64,000 nt of DNA, taken from assembly GCF_000699445.3 (NCBI RefSeq), contig NC_067195.1, forward strand, positions 16,067,287-16,131,286, written 5' to 3'. The notes below the pieces were generated by a model that worked only from the letters and a program-made list of their open reading frames with translations, made no database searches and had not been told where the DNA came from. The stretch is from Schistosoma haematobium. Taxonomy: Eukaryota; Platyhelminthes; Trematoda; Strigeidida; Schistosomatidae. This document shows positions 24,945-36,506 of the stretch, one piece after another. A program made the position numbers and the translations under genes. Position 1 is the stretch's first letter, and every line of letters begins with the position of its first letter.

Positions 24945-26800
24945 GCAGACTAGACCGCATCACATCAGTCAATCAGCTACAAAGTACAACCAGGCACATA
25001 TACGCATCGGTCCAAGATGCCATACCACATTAGCACAACAAGATGAACAACGAATTCATAGTAGTTAATTCAGTGGTGGTAATATATAAAAGAAAGATTG
25101 CATATAAGCTGTTTGTATATCTTTCCAAACAACATCTGGGTCAACCTCATTTTCATAACGACCTAAGTGTGACCTCAGTTCTTCCTGAAACCTACTTTGG
25201 TTTTCTCATTGCTCAGTTCACTTCTAATGGGACTTTTTAGTGTGGCTTTTTTGCGTCCAGTGAGGCGCAAGCAGATGTGTGCCATATTATAACATGGCCG
25301 GAGTCCAACCGGGTATTCAAGAATGAGCGACAATCTTCTGTCGACCCTCTCCAACGATGACTGATGGCAATATGGTCTATTTGAGTCCATCACTGGTTTG
25401 GTGTAGGGGGTCGCCATGTTAGACGATGTCTCTCCTTATGTTTAAAATTTGTGTTTGCTAAAAATAAACGATTGTCTGAGCACAGTTGCAGCAGACGATC
25501 ACTATTATCTGTTCGCTGAGGTGGGATACTAAAATACCCACCTAAATGTCTTTCTGCTTGGTTTAAGCTACCCATCTGGGGATTAAAGTCACCTGCTACG
25601 AGTACTATGTCTGAGCGTTTAGCTTTCTGTAAAAGTCATCTTTCACTCCATCCGTGTCGCAGTCAGTGGGAGCGTAGGCAGAAACGACGAAAATGCAACG
25701 ACGTGTTTCCCTATCCTTCCGAGTTCTTACGGATCCGTTTAATCGAACAACACATAGACGACTGTTAACGGGGATCCACTCTCATAGTGCTTGTTCCGCC
25801 CTCGTGCTTAGTGCTATTTCTGCACCTTCCAGTCCACACGAACTGACCATCGGATCGCCAGATACACGGAGGGTGTATCTCGTCGGCTCTTCGTTTTGGC
25901 GAGGTGGGGTCAAGTGAAAGACCACACTAGGATCCAGTATACGTGTTTCGGAGACGCAGTATTCATCAATGGTACGAGATTCTAGAGTCCCAACCAAAGA
26001 GGCCTGCAGACCGATTTGACAAAGGGTGCGTACGTTGAAGGCTCCAATGTGTAGTTTGGAGCGAGGTTTCAGTAGACCTGGGACAGTGTTTTGAGCACTA
26101 GAATCGTTGGCTATGATGATATTTGAGGAGGAAGTCAAAAGAGGAACTTTAGTGTTGAAGGTCGCCGTAGGAAAAATAATAGGAACTGAAGAAAGACGTT
26201 GATTATGAATAAAGTGGTCTTCAGTGCTGTTAGAGGTATGAGGGCGGTTATCACTTCCCGGTTGCCCACACCGTGGAAGGGTTGTTCTGGAGGTACCTGG
26301 AAAGGAAATCGGATTAGAGGTGGTCTTAGTGACCTGAGAGCCTGACCGCAGTGCCCAAGGGACAACTGCTTGAGGCCAGTCACACACGACCCCTTTGTGA
26401 GTAGTTTTCGTGTTAACTCCGTACTTGTTGGGACCTTACCGCTGGAGACGGATATCCGTGGGATAAGGCGAGGTGTACATTTTTAGGGTCGACCTTTTCT
26501 AACCCCACCCCTCCTTGTGGGAAGGCAGTATCGCTGTCACGCTGATTGTCTGAAGGAAATACCTTACTGCTGTCACACCTCTGTACAGTCAGCAGTACGA
26601 CTTCGCCTTCGGACCTTGGGTTTGTTGCTTTTAGTCTTACTGCTCTTTAACCGACCTGTCTGACATGGTAGGACCTTGAGGAACGGTTGTTCCAGCCAGT
26701 ATAGCTCGGTTGGTTCATCACGATAGGTAAGCCCAACCACCACGTCAAGGTAGCAACGACGGTCGGGGAATACGAATATACACACAATCTAGTTACTTTA
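24945..26800 (-). mobile_element. RTE-2-type LINE with 5' region and 3' end but deleted middle
   Basis: On the - strand: 5' leader and start of ORF2 (26800-25782), the endonuclease relic to about 25115, then directly the RTE-2 3' UTR (25110-24945, complement of GCAACATGATGAA-type sequence, ending in a TGACTGATT-like tail). The whole RT domain is missing. Readable blocks include KLHIGAFNVRTLCQIG (endonuclease start), RVSGDP, QRTDNSDRLLQLCSDNRL and LTWRPPTPNQ. Frameshifts separate them. It sits in a CDC14 intron in the same orientation as the gene. Confidence 0.8.
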
Positions 26801-27195
26801 CAGTTATAAAATAGGAATATATGTAATAACAGTTCATAGATAATCCCTAACAGTTACCATTCATTTTTTCTTCGTTCGGATATAATACTTTTAGCTAATT
26901 AGTTTGGTTGTAGAGCTATCCTTGCTATTTTGAACAATGTACAGTCATAGGTTATTTCAATAATAAGTAAGCTTCTTGAATTATTCCACAAGCGACACAA
27001 GTTTAGTGTACATGTTGATTTAAATTAGTCACTTATGTTGCTCATAATAAGACAATAAAAGCTTGGTAATTTAAACTATTCAGTTAAAAATAACAATAAC
27101 TATCGATTGGAACAATTCTGTCAAATTATGTTATCAGTAAATCACTCAAATCCATCTTTCCTTAGCAAAATACCTAGTTAAATGCAACCACTCAC
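26801..27195. other. CDC14 intron segment, nothing recognised
   Basis: Unremarkable AT-rich intron between the LINE and the next exon. Confidence 0.4.
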
Positions 27196-27703
27196 CGTAC
27201 TTTAACTGTGATTGAACCACTGTTGTTACGATTTGACGACTGACGAGTTGAATATCGAGAAAAACGTGGTGGAACAGTTGGAGATACAATAGTAGATGGA
27301 GTACACTTTGTGTAGGTATCAGGTTGAGTTCTTGAATCATTATTACCCGAATATATAGGAGACATATTTCCACTTTTTTTATTCTTAGTGTTTGAGCATA
27401 ACGAATTAGTATTATTAAAGTTGTCAGGACTAGATGAATAGGTTAATGTAGATCCAGGCAATTGATCTTGAATATTTGTCATGGATGATGTACATGAAAC
27501 AGAACCACGATCCAAATCATGTATATCAGTTGGAGTACTTGCCGCACGATTGAAGGTACGATTCAAATTACTATTACTGTTTGTTAATTTTATATTACTG
27601 CGTTTTTGGGAATCTGATACACGCTGTTGCATTGGACGTCTCATTGCTTTTATTCTATTCAACTGGTCACCTTGACTAATACGTGATTTTGAATTTAATT
27701 TAG
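27196..27703 (-). CDS. CDC14: CDC14 phosphatase, exon with QGDxL motif
   Basis: 508 nt, acceptor complement at 27704-27705, donor GTGAGT at 27195, phase 1 in and phase 2 out. It starts SKLNSKSRISQGDQLNRIKA, then MRRPMQQR. This recalls the QGDKLRALKSQRQ segment just after the catalytic region in animal CDC14 proteins and anchors these tail exons to the gene. The rest (about residues 470-616 of the joined partial protein) is Asn/Ser/Thr-rich with a basic PPRFSRYSTRQSSNRN stretch. Confidence 0.85.
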
Positions 27704-29214
27704 CTGGTATTTAAAAAAATTAAATATTGTTTAAGGGTATCAGAAATTGACAAACTGTTGGGTGAAACTTAATGGTTCTAACAACTTTGTTAGTGTTTAT
27801 TAATTCTAGTTCCACGACTAAGTATTAACCAAAGTATTGATAAAATATTAGATAACTCAATAAGATATCGTTGATAGAACATGTTTTTAAATATAGTAAC
27901 AGAACTAATCAGTTACAATATTAGATCGTTTATCAGTCATTCAGTTTTAACAGAAAAGAAAAATGTGGTGAACTAAATGTGGCTATAAACTATCTAAGTT
28001 TTATTAAATAATATTCTGTTTTGTATTTGAATAGGATTTAATGTAGTACAATAAAAAAGATATTTAGCGACGAATTCAACAGTTATCTATAAAACTTCAG
28101 TTATTTGTGTTGATTACACAATAGGGAATTGAGACCAGATTTATTACAATTATCTCATTGTACATGATGTAAGTGATCAAAATAATGCAGAATCCAGAAA
28201 AAATAGAATGTTGGTAAGTCTGTTTACTCCTCAAAATGTCAGTTATTCTGAGAGAACCGGGTACTAAGTAGTTACATAAATCTAACTTCAATACTTATCT
28301 TCTAAGATCCACTCGTTCGTCAGAATCTCTACGAAAATCCAGAAGTTTCGCCTGGCTTCAATCTTCGCTCGCTTAGTTTATCATCTTTCAGGCCAAATAG
28401 ATGATCATACTCTGCCTCAAAATAAGGTCACGTGTCCATGTCATGGGACGGGTAGGAGATTTTCTGTCTGCAGCTTAAATGAAATGCGAGTAAGACGACA
28501 GGATGAAATATAACTTCGGAGACAAGCCAAACCTTTACGACCACTTCGCCTTTGGGTTTCATACAAACCCGATGACTTGCACATATGTTAAACTCCCTGA
28601 TCAACGTCTTAAGATGAGTCAGGTGAATCGTCTAATACTGAATTAGTGAAATAAAAAGAAAGCATGAAAAATTAAGTCCGACGAGGTAAACAAAACTAGA
28701 CTTGTAAAACGTTCAATTTCGACAGTATGAATAGCAAAAACAAAATAAAATTTTGATAAAAGTCCCAGTAGATAGTTCAGGACTATCACTCAAAGACATG
28801 AACGATCGAAGGGACATTGTGAACAATAGAGTTTCGAAGTCAATGTCATAGATTTTAAATAGCAATAAAACGACATGATATCATCATTAAAGAGATTTGA
28901 ACTATTTCGTTACTGATACTTTTAACTGAGCTTTGATTAATCTTAATTAGTACAAATGCAGCATGTTCGAATTATCTAGACATGGTTATTGATTCGTACA
29001 AGTATTGACTTTATGTTCTAAATGCATAATGATCCGATATACACATATATATGGGGACCATAGACACAAGAAGTTAGTTTCTAAGCCATATATGCATGGT
29101 TCAAAATTAGTGTCAGTGACCGAGGTATAATCAGCCTCTGTACTGTTCCAAAGTTTAGTCTAGACGATAGTTATATTAAATCCCAAGTTTCGTGGTAGTT
29201 AGCACTTGTCAGCA
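27704..29214. other. CDC14 intron; GC-richer unexplained block near 28310-28640
   Basis: The block has clearly higher GC than its surroundings, as old transposon DNA in this window does. Neither strand gave a domain I could recognise. Confidence 0.4.
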
Positions 29215-29310
29215 GAGTGTACCTGGAACATTGAGAGAATTAGTGTTCTCTGTGGTATTGAAACTTGAGCCACCCAGCTCCACAGTCTGCGACATTAACA
29301 CTGAACAGTT
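29215..29310 (-). repeat. tRNA-headed SINE family H fragment
   Basis: It includes the complement of CACTCTGCTGACA and of a box B-like CAAGTTTCAATACC. It parallels 29480-29600 and 31725-31860 in reverse. Confidence 0.5.
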
Positions 29311-29479
29311 TGAACCGCAACTGACATTCTACGTGAATTGAACATTTACAACTGGTTGATCACTGAGTAGTGAGCTTATTAGTATTTATCTAGTCCCTTG
29401 GTAATCATCGAATCCTGTCAATCAGGTTGAAATGTCGTCCCAACCTTGTAAATCTTTTAGTCCCATAGGAGGTCAATCA

Positions 29480-29600
29480 TGACATTAACAGCTCAGTGGT
29501 ACTATCTCTGTCTACGAAGATGGGTGACGCAAATTTAGATACTCCAGAGATTATCAGCTTCCTAAGGATTTCAGATACACTCTGCTGACGAATGTCAACT
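29480..29600 (+). repeat. tRNA-headed SINE family H copy
   Basis: Box A-like CAGCTCAGTGGTACTATCTC, GATGGGTGACGC, and tail GATACACTCTGCTGACGAATG. Box B is degraded. Confidence 0.55.
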
Positions 29601-30164
29601 AGAAAAAAACAAAAATTCAGATTTTCCTAAGACTACCACCAACGATCAAATACAGAATAGGCTAACCCTGCTAAGCAATTTCCCCTTACTTTGTTGTTTC
29701 CTTGTATTGTGCAATACTTCAATCATTTATTTGGCCGGTTGATCAAAGTGAAATCACGCTACAAATATTTACGATTCTGATAATGAACAAGTACAATATA
29801 TGGATATGACCGACGTAGATTTTCATATTGACTCTTGCTTTTAATCTTCAACTCAAAGACGACATTAAGATCTAATCATTCGCTCCTGAACAACCTAAGA
29901 TCGAGGTATTATACTCATCAACACAACATACCGAAACGCCACAGAAAATATTGAAATCAGCAAGGGAAATTAAATTAGAAAGATATAAATAAAAGTGTAG
30001 GATAAAAGATACATATACTCCTCAACGACAGATTTTGCGATAATTGACAGCGGATCTTCAACTATAGATTATGATCACATATCTTGGAGATCTCGATTAA
30101 TAGGTCCACATCTCCCTTGATGTAATTCACAACTTGACCATCATTATTGTCCACATCCAATTAA

Positions 30165-30245
30165 GAGATGGCTTTGTGGTCAAAACGTGCGACTTTCAGC
30201 CATTAAGTGCCGAGTTCGAACCATGCTCCAACCATTTCTTTATAG
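30165..30245 (+). repeat. tRNA-like Pol III sequence, isolated
   Basis: Box A-like TGGCTTTGTGGTCAAAACG and box B-like GAGTTCGAACC are spaced about as in a tRNA. The stems do not close into a cloverleaf by eye, so it is a SINE head or tRNA relic rather than a tRNA gene. Confidence 0.45.
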
Positions 30246-30779
30246 GCGGCTCGGTGGCATCAGTAGCCCTCAGACTTGAAATGTGATTCATACAAATGTC
30301 TGGTGAATTAATTAATTATATAATTTTGTTTGCCATAAATATATGCCCATATCATTCCACATGAAGTTAAACATATTTTCTTTGACGCAAATGTGCTTCA
30401 TTGGCCGAATGAGAAATCAACTGAATGATAATTGTACCATATTAAGCAGTAAATGGTTTGAATTTCTAAGGAATCAATGGCTTAATTTTCTAAATTACAG
30501 AAACTTATATGTATGCATGAATGAGTTTACATACATTCCAATTCGACTGTTCAACTAGGGCTTCTTTTCCACTCTTATTCTACTTATTCATATAGCCGGT
30601 TTAGCTCGAACTTAAGCAGCTTATGTATCCTTATCAAAATCGAACACTATACAAAACAATATCTTTCATAATGATAAAATTCGAAATAGATATAAAAATA
30701 AAACAACAGTGTTTGTTTACATGTTGAAATACAATTGGAATTGTACAGAACAATCGAAAAGAAAGTTAATAAAACTTAC

Positions 30780-31360
30780 ATAATTTCTTTGATTTTTGTA
30801 CATTAATTAAGTTTGGATTAATAATCACTTCGCGATCAAAACATTTCGATGAAATATCTGAATTGGTTTTTGATAAAGATTTATTGCTTTTTAATTTTGA
30901 TGCATTTTTTGATTGGTCATTAGATAATTGTGATAAATTAATATTTTTAACAGTTATATTGTAACATCGTGGAGAATTAGTGAGAGTCTCGGTGATAGAT
31001 GCACTACTACTACTATTACTACTAATACTAAGACTGTTACTCTTACTATCACTAATACCACTATTATCATTATTACTATCATTACTACTGCCAGTATTAT
31101 CAGTACTAATTCCAAGAGAACAGATACTATTATTACTAATGTTATTAGTAGTAGTGGTTGTTATTGTTGTTGTTTTTCTTGCATTGCCGATATTCGATTT
31201 GACGTTTTTATTCATATTCATATTATTATTATTGTTATTACTCAAACATCTTTTATGTTGGTTTTGAACAAGACTGTTTGAAAACAAAATTTCGGGAGAT
31301 AAAATAGGTGGAATAGTGCAAACATTTTTAATGCCAAGATCATTTGAATTATAATTTGAC
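30780..31360 (-). CDS. CDC14: CDC14 phosphatase, first tail exon (Asn/Ser/Thr-rich)
   Basis: 581 nt, acceptor complement at 31361-31362, donor GTAAGT at 30779, phase 2 in and phase 1 out. It begins SNYNSNDLGIKN directly after the catalytic exon's VTPVPLVR and runs into Asn, Thr and Ser homopolymer tracts. It ends with a Lys/Ser segment (NASKLKSNKSLSKTNSD). The Leu/Ile-rich reading on the other strand here (30980-31267) is the mirror of these tracts. Low complexity makes function unpredictable. Confidence 0.8.
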
Positions 31361-31724
31361 CTATATGATGGGGGAAGGAGAAAAATGGGACAAAGAAAAA
31401 ACAAACATTTTATAGAAAAAGAATCTAGTTTTGTGTTGAACAATCATATTTGATAAACGAATTAAAGTATCTCGAATTAATTAAAAATAATAATCAGTAA
31501 TTTCATGGTTAATTTTTATTATATATAATCAGCATCTATCATTTTAAGCATTAATGTTATGTTCTTTGATCAGTATACTGTAGATGTGTTGGTAATGAGT
31601 TATATAATTGATGTCAAGTAGTTTGAGGTACTTAGTAGGTAACCCTGGATCTAGGTTTCTTATTAGTTGTTACTCACAAGCAAATTATTCATGTGGAATT
31701 GAAATACTATAAGAGACAAATCCG

Positions 31725-31865
31725 AATCAGAATAACTCAGTGGTAACATCTCATACTGTGAAGCTAGGTGACCCGTGTTTGAATCCCACAGGGAACACCA
31801 AATCCCTCATGATTCGAAGTACCTCTTGCTGAGAAACGTCATTACTGTCGACTCATTCAAAATAA
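31725..31865 (+). repeat. tRNA-headed SINE family H copy
   Basis: Box A TAACTCAGTGGTAACATCTC, CTAGGTGACCC, box B GTGTTTGAATCCCAC, then CCTCTTGCTGAGAAACGTC. It is the best-preserved head of this family. Confidence 0.65.
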
Positions 31866-32599
31866 AATGAAAATATAGTGCGTAAGATTTCAAGTCACTT
31901 AGTCTAGTGGTCACAATGCAATTCAAACGATAGAACTCAATCAGTACAAAGGATTAGATTAACATTAGATTGACCACTACTCAGTGACCAACTAACGAGT
32001 TATGAAAGTTTGAATTCATGACAATATAATTTTCGTTTTAGCAAATATAACTAACAAAAAATTTAGCAAATCTAACAAAAAGTATTTATTAATTTCCAAT
32101 AAGTTGGTTTAAATAGTTGATAAACTTCAGTTAATGAGAACCATGAAACGGAGTAATGGAGGGGGTGACGTTTATTATAGAATGAATTAATTGTTTAATA
32201 CGTTTTTCTAACTGAACCATCATGATATAACTTAACAAAAGAATTAGAAGAAAAATTTGAAAAAATGTTAAACATGAAAAGTATGTATACGAAAATCAAA
32301 CTTACAAAAATATAGTAATTCATACATTTGTATAGGAAAATACATACAATTAGACTTAAATGTAACATTCCATTATACACTGATGTTAATTGAAGAATTA
32401 ATAAAAAAATGATGCAGAAAAATAACATTCATCTGCTTTCACATAGAAATTCAAGATTAGATTAAAACGGTTTGAGCTGTAGATATAGGATTATAACAAT
32501 ATCTTACTTCAAGATTATTGTGATGTAGGAAAGGAAAGGCTTGGTTGACTGGGCATGAATATTAGTCATAATCAAAGAACACCTTCGCAAAATTATTCC

Positions 32600-33045
32600 T
32601 TAAGTTTCCAAACTATATTAGCGCAGCAAGATGAATAACAAAGGAATCAAATCAATGGTAATACGGATGATAATGAGAAAGACTAAATATTGAGAATATT
32701 TTTCAAGAAGATGGGACGAAAAAGTATGTATAAGGGAATAATGGATCTCAACATTCAGAGTAAGATGAAGAGGTAATGAATCTACATCGCTGTGATTGAT
32801 TCTAAGACATATCATTCGACATTTCCAACGACTACTGGGAGCGGTTATCATGTGCACTCAGATCAAGTACTCTGCATCGATACGACTCAGACAAACAGTG
32901 AATAAATTCATGAATGGACGCCACAGTTTGCCCGTCCATAACATTTTTTAACCTACTTCCGCACCAACCAATATATTCTGTAGAGGCAGTCGATGTTCGG
33001 GCATATCTGACACACATCCTAACTAACTCAGTTAATAAAAATTCA
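32600..33045 (-). mobile_element. RTE-2-type 3' fragment, degenerate
   Basis: The - strand translation around 33017-32832 (KNVMDGQTVAS, then CRVLDLSAHDNRSQ) aligns with the RTE carboxyl region (WKEVRGGQTKTW, CRLFGWSPRDYRNQW). The left part matches the 3' UTR and the copy at 55270-55600. Confidence 0.7.
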
Positions 33046-33078
33046 TTATCTCGGAACGATATTGAAATCTTTTGATTG

Positions 33079-33253
33079 AGATCATGAACCGAATGATGTT
33101 AGACCACCGTTGGAAACCTGGAAGCACTGAACAGTCGTTTCATCCTATTTCTGGATTCCTCAGCAGTGCACATCCACGATACCGCCCGCGGGATTCGAAA
33201 CCAGGGTCTTCAGTCTCGCGCGCGAACACAACCTACTGGACCACTGAGCCGGC
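33079..33253 (-). repeat. SINE family B copy with intact hammerhead core
   Basis: It carries the complement of the tRNA-like head (33250-33185, box B complement GGGATTCGAAACC), the hammerhead (33165-33120) and the tail. It adjoins another B tail in opposite orientation. Confidence 0.8.
33120..33170 (-). ncRNA. Candidate hammerhead ribozyme in family B SINE
   Basis: CTGAGGA (complement of 33157-33163), stem II ATCC/GGAT fully paired, GAAAC (complement of 33137-33141), cleavage triplet GTT, and stem I CACTG/CAGTG. Relative to the family's GTCC/GGAC, both sides of the first stem II pair changed together, so pairing is kept. A GUU site is permitted but slower than GUC. Confidence 0.55.
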
Positions 33254-33345
33254 CGTCTAGTGCTTCCAAGTTTCCAACAGTGGTCTAACATCAATCAATT
33301 CGTGATCTCAATCAAAAACTTTATGATCTCCACAACCCCTATACT
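33254..33345 (+). repeat. SINE family B tail fragment beginning at the ribozyme site
   Basis: It starts CGTCTAGTGCTTCC, that is at the hammerhead cleavage triplet, and runs to the family 3' end (ATCTCCACAACCCC). It is inverted relative to 33079-33253. Confidence 0.7.
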
Positions 33346-33358
33346 GATGATTAACATG

Positions 33359-33705
33359 TGTGCTCACTAGTGACTAGTTTCGTGAGGAAATTCTCGGAGT
33401 TCTAGTGAGAAGCCGCGACCAGTGGAGCTAATCCGTGTCGGGTAGAGATAAGTATCTACCTCAGTAACTTCGTGGATTTGGTTTATGTTAGACACTAACA
33501 CCGTTGGATGCCGGCTCAGCAGTCCAGTAGGTTAAGTGTTTGCGCGCGAGACTGAAGATCCTGGTTTCGAATCCCGCGAGCGGGATCGTGGGTGCGCACT
33601 CTTGAGGAGTCCCACAATAGAATGAAACGGCCATCCAGTGCTTCCAGGTTTTCACAGTGGTTCAGCTTTATTTGACTCATGATCTCAACTATTGAAAAAT
33701 ATTAA
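33359..33705 (+). repeat. SINE family B, near full length
   Basis: Leader of about 190 bp (starting TGCTCACTAGTGACTAG), tRNA-like head GCCGGCTCAGCAG, GCGCGCGAGACTG, box B GGTTTCGAATCCC, hammerhead region and tail. The core reads TTGAGGA and the site ATC, so cleavage is probably lost. It defines the full family length with 53155-53515. Confidence 0.8.
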
Positions 33706-34094
33706 ATACTTGTCAGGTTGTTGAAATAACATCTAGATAAAAGTATTTGAAATAAATCGTCAACCATCCAGTCATAAACAATGTTAGAACCTGATAAAAA
33801 TGAATATCGGCTCAAGTTGATGCATAAGTGACCAATCTTACTGACTGTGGACGGTTATTAACTGTATTTCATTCTCTTACCTTCACCCTTCTGTGTCAGT
33901 CAGTTTGTAATTGACTCAAATAAATGCAGTACTTATTCATATGATATGTTCCAGATCACTTATTATTTGTCAGTTTGAATCTTTAGTAATTCAGTTGTAT
34001 CTCTGATATTCTATTATATTGTGTTCTAACTTTCACTTCCAGTCTGCAAATTGTATCAATACAGTCTGCGTTATTCATACCTCAATTCCAGTTA

Positions 34095-35270
34095 CTTAGT
34101 TTTAGTCACATAAGTCAATCAGTCGCAACGTAGAACCTTGTAAGTGTGTACATTGGTTCAAGTTCATATATCCTATCAGCACAACACGATGAAATTATCA
34201 GGCCAAATCCCGGAATAACGTAGGTAGTAACAGTATCAGTGATAATAAAGAAGATTACTCATCGAAGATACGATTCGAGAAGAAAATCTAAATTGGTGAA
34301 TTGAAAAAAGATTATGAGGCATTCCGAAGAGTAGAATCTGGGGGAAGACAAAGAACGAATGCACTTGTATTTCAAAGTCTCTAACCACTGGTTACGATAA
34401 TCATGTAGGCCTCAATCAATTATTCTACACCTGTTAAAATGGCTCAATCGAATTGGCAGTGACCTCATGGAGTGATGCGACGTTTTGGTTCAACCGCCCC
34501 TCGGATTCTTCCAGCCCACTCCTAAACCAGACAACACCCGTCGAGGTAGGCAGTGACGGGGTACAGGTAACACATGTCCCAACCACCTCAGTTGATGGAA
34601 ATTCACTACCCCATCAAACGATTTCTCATCACTACGTAGTACTCTGTGCCTCCAAGACACCCAAACAAATGTGATTGAATACTAGTAATTTGTGAATATT
34701 CTCTATCCCTAATGGCTATACTTCACATTCATAAAGTAGAACGGAACGAACTGCTGCACAGCAACCTCGCCCTTTGGTGAGAAGACAAATATCTTGCCTA
34801 TGCCACAAGTGATGCAAGTTGGTAAATGCCATCCGACCGTTTTGAATCCGTGACGAGATTACATTAGATACCAGACCAACAAGACTGATGAAACCTCCAA
34901 GATAAGTGAATCGGTCGGTGTCTTCAACTACTTCACTTCCTATCATTAATTCGGGTGATGATGAAAGCCATCCCTGAAGTAAAAGTTTACATTTGGAATG
35001 AGGAAGAAATGCACCTCAAACATACTTGAATTCTTGTTTAAGGTGGTCAAAAAACTAAATTTTGTCAGCGCCTTCACAAAACAGAACTATATCATCTGCA
35101 TATTCTAAGTCAACAACTGAATCTCCTGGTAAAAATCAATACCTAAAAAGTCAGATGATAAAAGCATTATCTCTAAAACGTTTATATGACAAAGTTAAAT
35201 CAAGATGAGGAAAGCAGATAGCCCTGAAGTAATCAATTCCTAAGACAGTTCACCATAAGCTCTGACTCGA
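34095..35270 (-). mobile_element. Older RTE-2-type LINE, downstream part
   Basis: - strand RT relic: complement readings YADD region near 35080-35105, MIGSEVVEDTDRFTYLGGFI (34946-34887), LHHLWHRQDI, then HRLRWLGH-like sequence at about 34600 and the 3' UTR to 34095. Many frameshifts. It continues at 36507-37035 on the other side of a younger RTE-2 insertion. Confidence 0.75.
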
Positions 35271-36506
35271 CTAGTCAGAGCTTATGGGGAACTGTCATCT
35301 ACTTTTGCAACCTCAAGTGGTGTCCGTCAAGGCTGTCCACTTTCCCCATGTTTGTTTAACTTCATCATAGATCTACTGATGGAAATAACTTTCTCGTCGA
35401 CTGAGTTCTCGGGTATTGATCTCCTTCCAGGAGGTCCACTTATCGACTTAGAATATGCAGATGATATAGTCCTGTTTGGTGAAGACGCTGACAAAATGCA
35501 GAGTCTTCTGGTAGCACTAAGCAACAATGCCAGAATGTTTGGAATGCGCTTCTCTCCCTCTAAATGCAAGTTGTTGCTTCAGGACTGGCCTGCGTTAACA
35601 CCTGAACTAAGGATAGGGAGTGAAGTAGTCGAACGCGTTGACAACTTTGCTTATCTTGGAAGTCTGATCAGCCCTAATGGGTTGGTGTCCGACGAAATCT
35701 CAGCACGGATTCGAAAAGCTCGATTGGCTTTTGCCAAATTGCGTCACCTATGGCGAAGGCGAGATATCCGTCTATCAATAAAAGGACGAGTATACTGTGC
35801 GGCAGTCCATTCTGTTTTACTTTGCGGCAGCGAAACATGGCCATTAAGAGTAGAAGATACTCGTAAGCTATTAGTATTTGACCACAGATGCCTTAGAAAT
35901 ATTGCTGGCGTCTGCTGGGATCACCGGGTAAGTAATAGTGAGGTTAGACGCAGGGTATTAGGGAAGGATGGTAAATCAGTTTATGAGGTTATGAATCTTC
36001 ATCGACTGAGATGGTTGGGCCACGTGTTACGTATGCCTGAACACCGATTACCACGAAGTGCAATGCTATCCGGTATTGGAGATGGTTGGAAGGAAGTTAG
36101 GGGCGGCCAAACCAAAACGTGGCATCAGTGCTTGAAGACACTAACTTCTAGTCTGAGCCATGTTGGTAGATGCAGACTATTTGGTTGGAGTCCGCGTGAC
36201 TATCGTAACCAATGGTTGGAGACTCTTGGTGACATGGCTCAGAATCGATCACAATGGCGTCGGTGTATACACTCTCTGTCTTCCCTTAAACTAAAGATTA
36301 AAATCACTTTATATCTTTCGTTCTACGAACTAATTCTTTCTTCTTGTACTATATCTCTATATGCAGTCTTTCTCTTATATATTACCACCTTTGACCCAAC
36401 CACTGCTATGAATCCGGTGTTCATCTTGTTGTGCTGATGCGGTATGGCAACCTGAACCGATGCACTTATGTGCCTGGTCCTACGTTGTAGCTGACTGACT
36501 GACTGA
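35271..36506 (+). mobile_element. Younger RTE-2 LINE copy, 5'-truncated, inserted in antisense older copy
   Basis: Reverse transcriptase from motif B to the end, then the 3' UTR ending CTGACTGACTGACTGA. The 5' end begins inside the RVRAYGEL segment. It carries one long open reading with little decay, so it is younger than its host element, and it fixes the RTE-2 3' end used to recognise the other fragments here. Confidence 0.9.
35275..36437 (+). pseudogene. RTE-2 reverse transcriptase, carboxyl two-thirds
   Basis: SSGVRQGCPLSPCLFNFII (motif B), LEYADDIVLFGED (motif C, YADD), MRFSPSKCKLLLQDW, YLGSLISPNGLVSDEI (motif D/E area), LRWLGHVLRMPEHRLPR and QWLETLGDMAQNRSQW. An ATG at 35352 is internal to the domain, and the homologous frame is open back to about 35275. 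Endonuclease and RT motifs 0-A are absent through 5' truncation. Translation reads through the usual ORF end region to 36437. Confidence 0.88.

Noticed and set aside
30165..30245. tRNA gene
   Set aside because: Box A and B resemble Pol III boxes, but acceptor and anticodon stems do not pair. More likely a SINE head.
30980..31267. Leu/Ile-rich 95-codon + strand ORF that could look like a membrane protein
   Set aside because: It is the antisense of the Asn/Ser/Thr codon runs of the CDC14 tail exon, so its apparent hydrophobicity is a mirror artefact.
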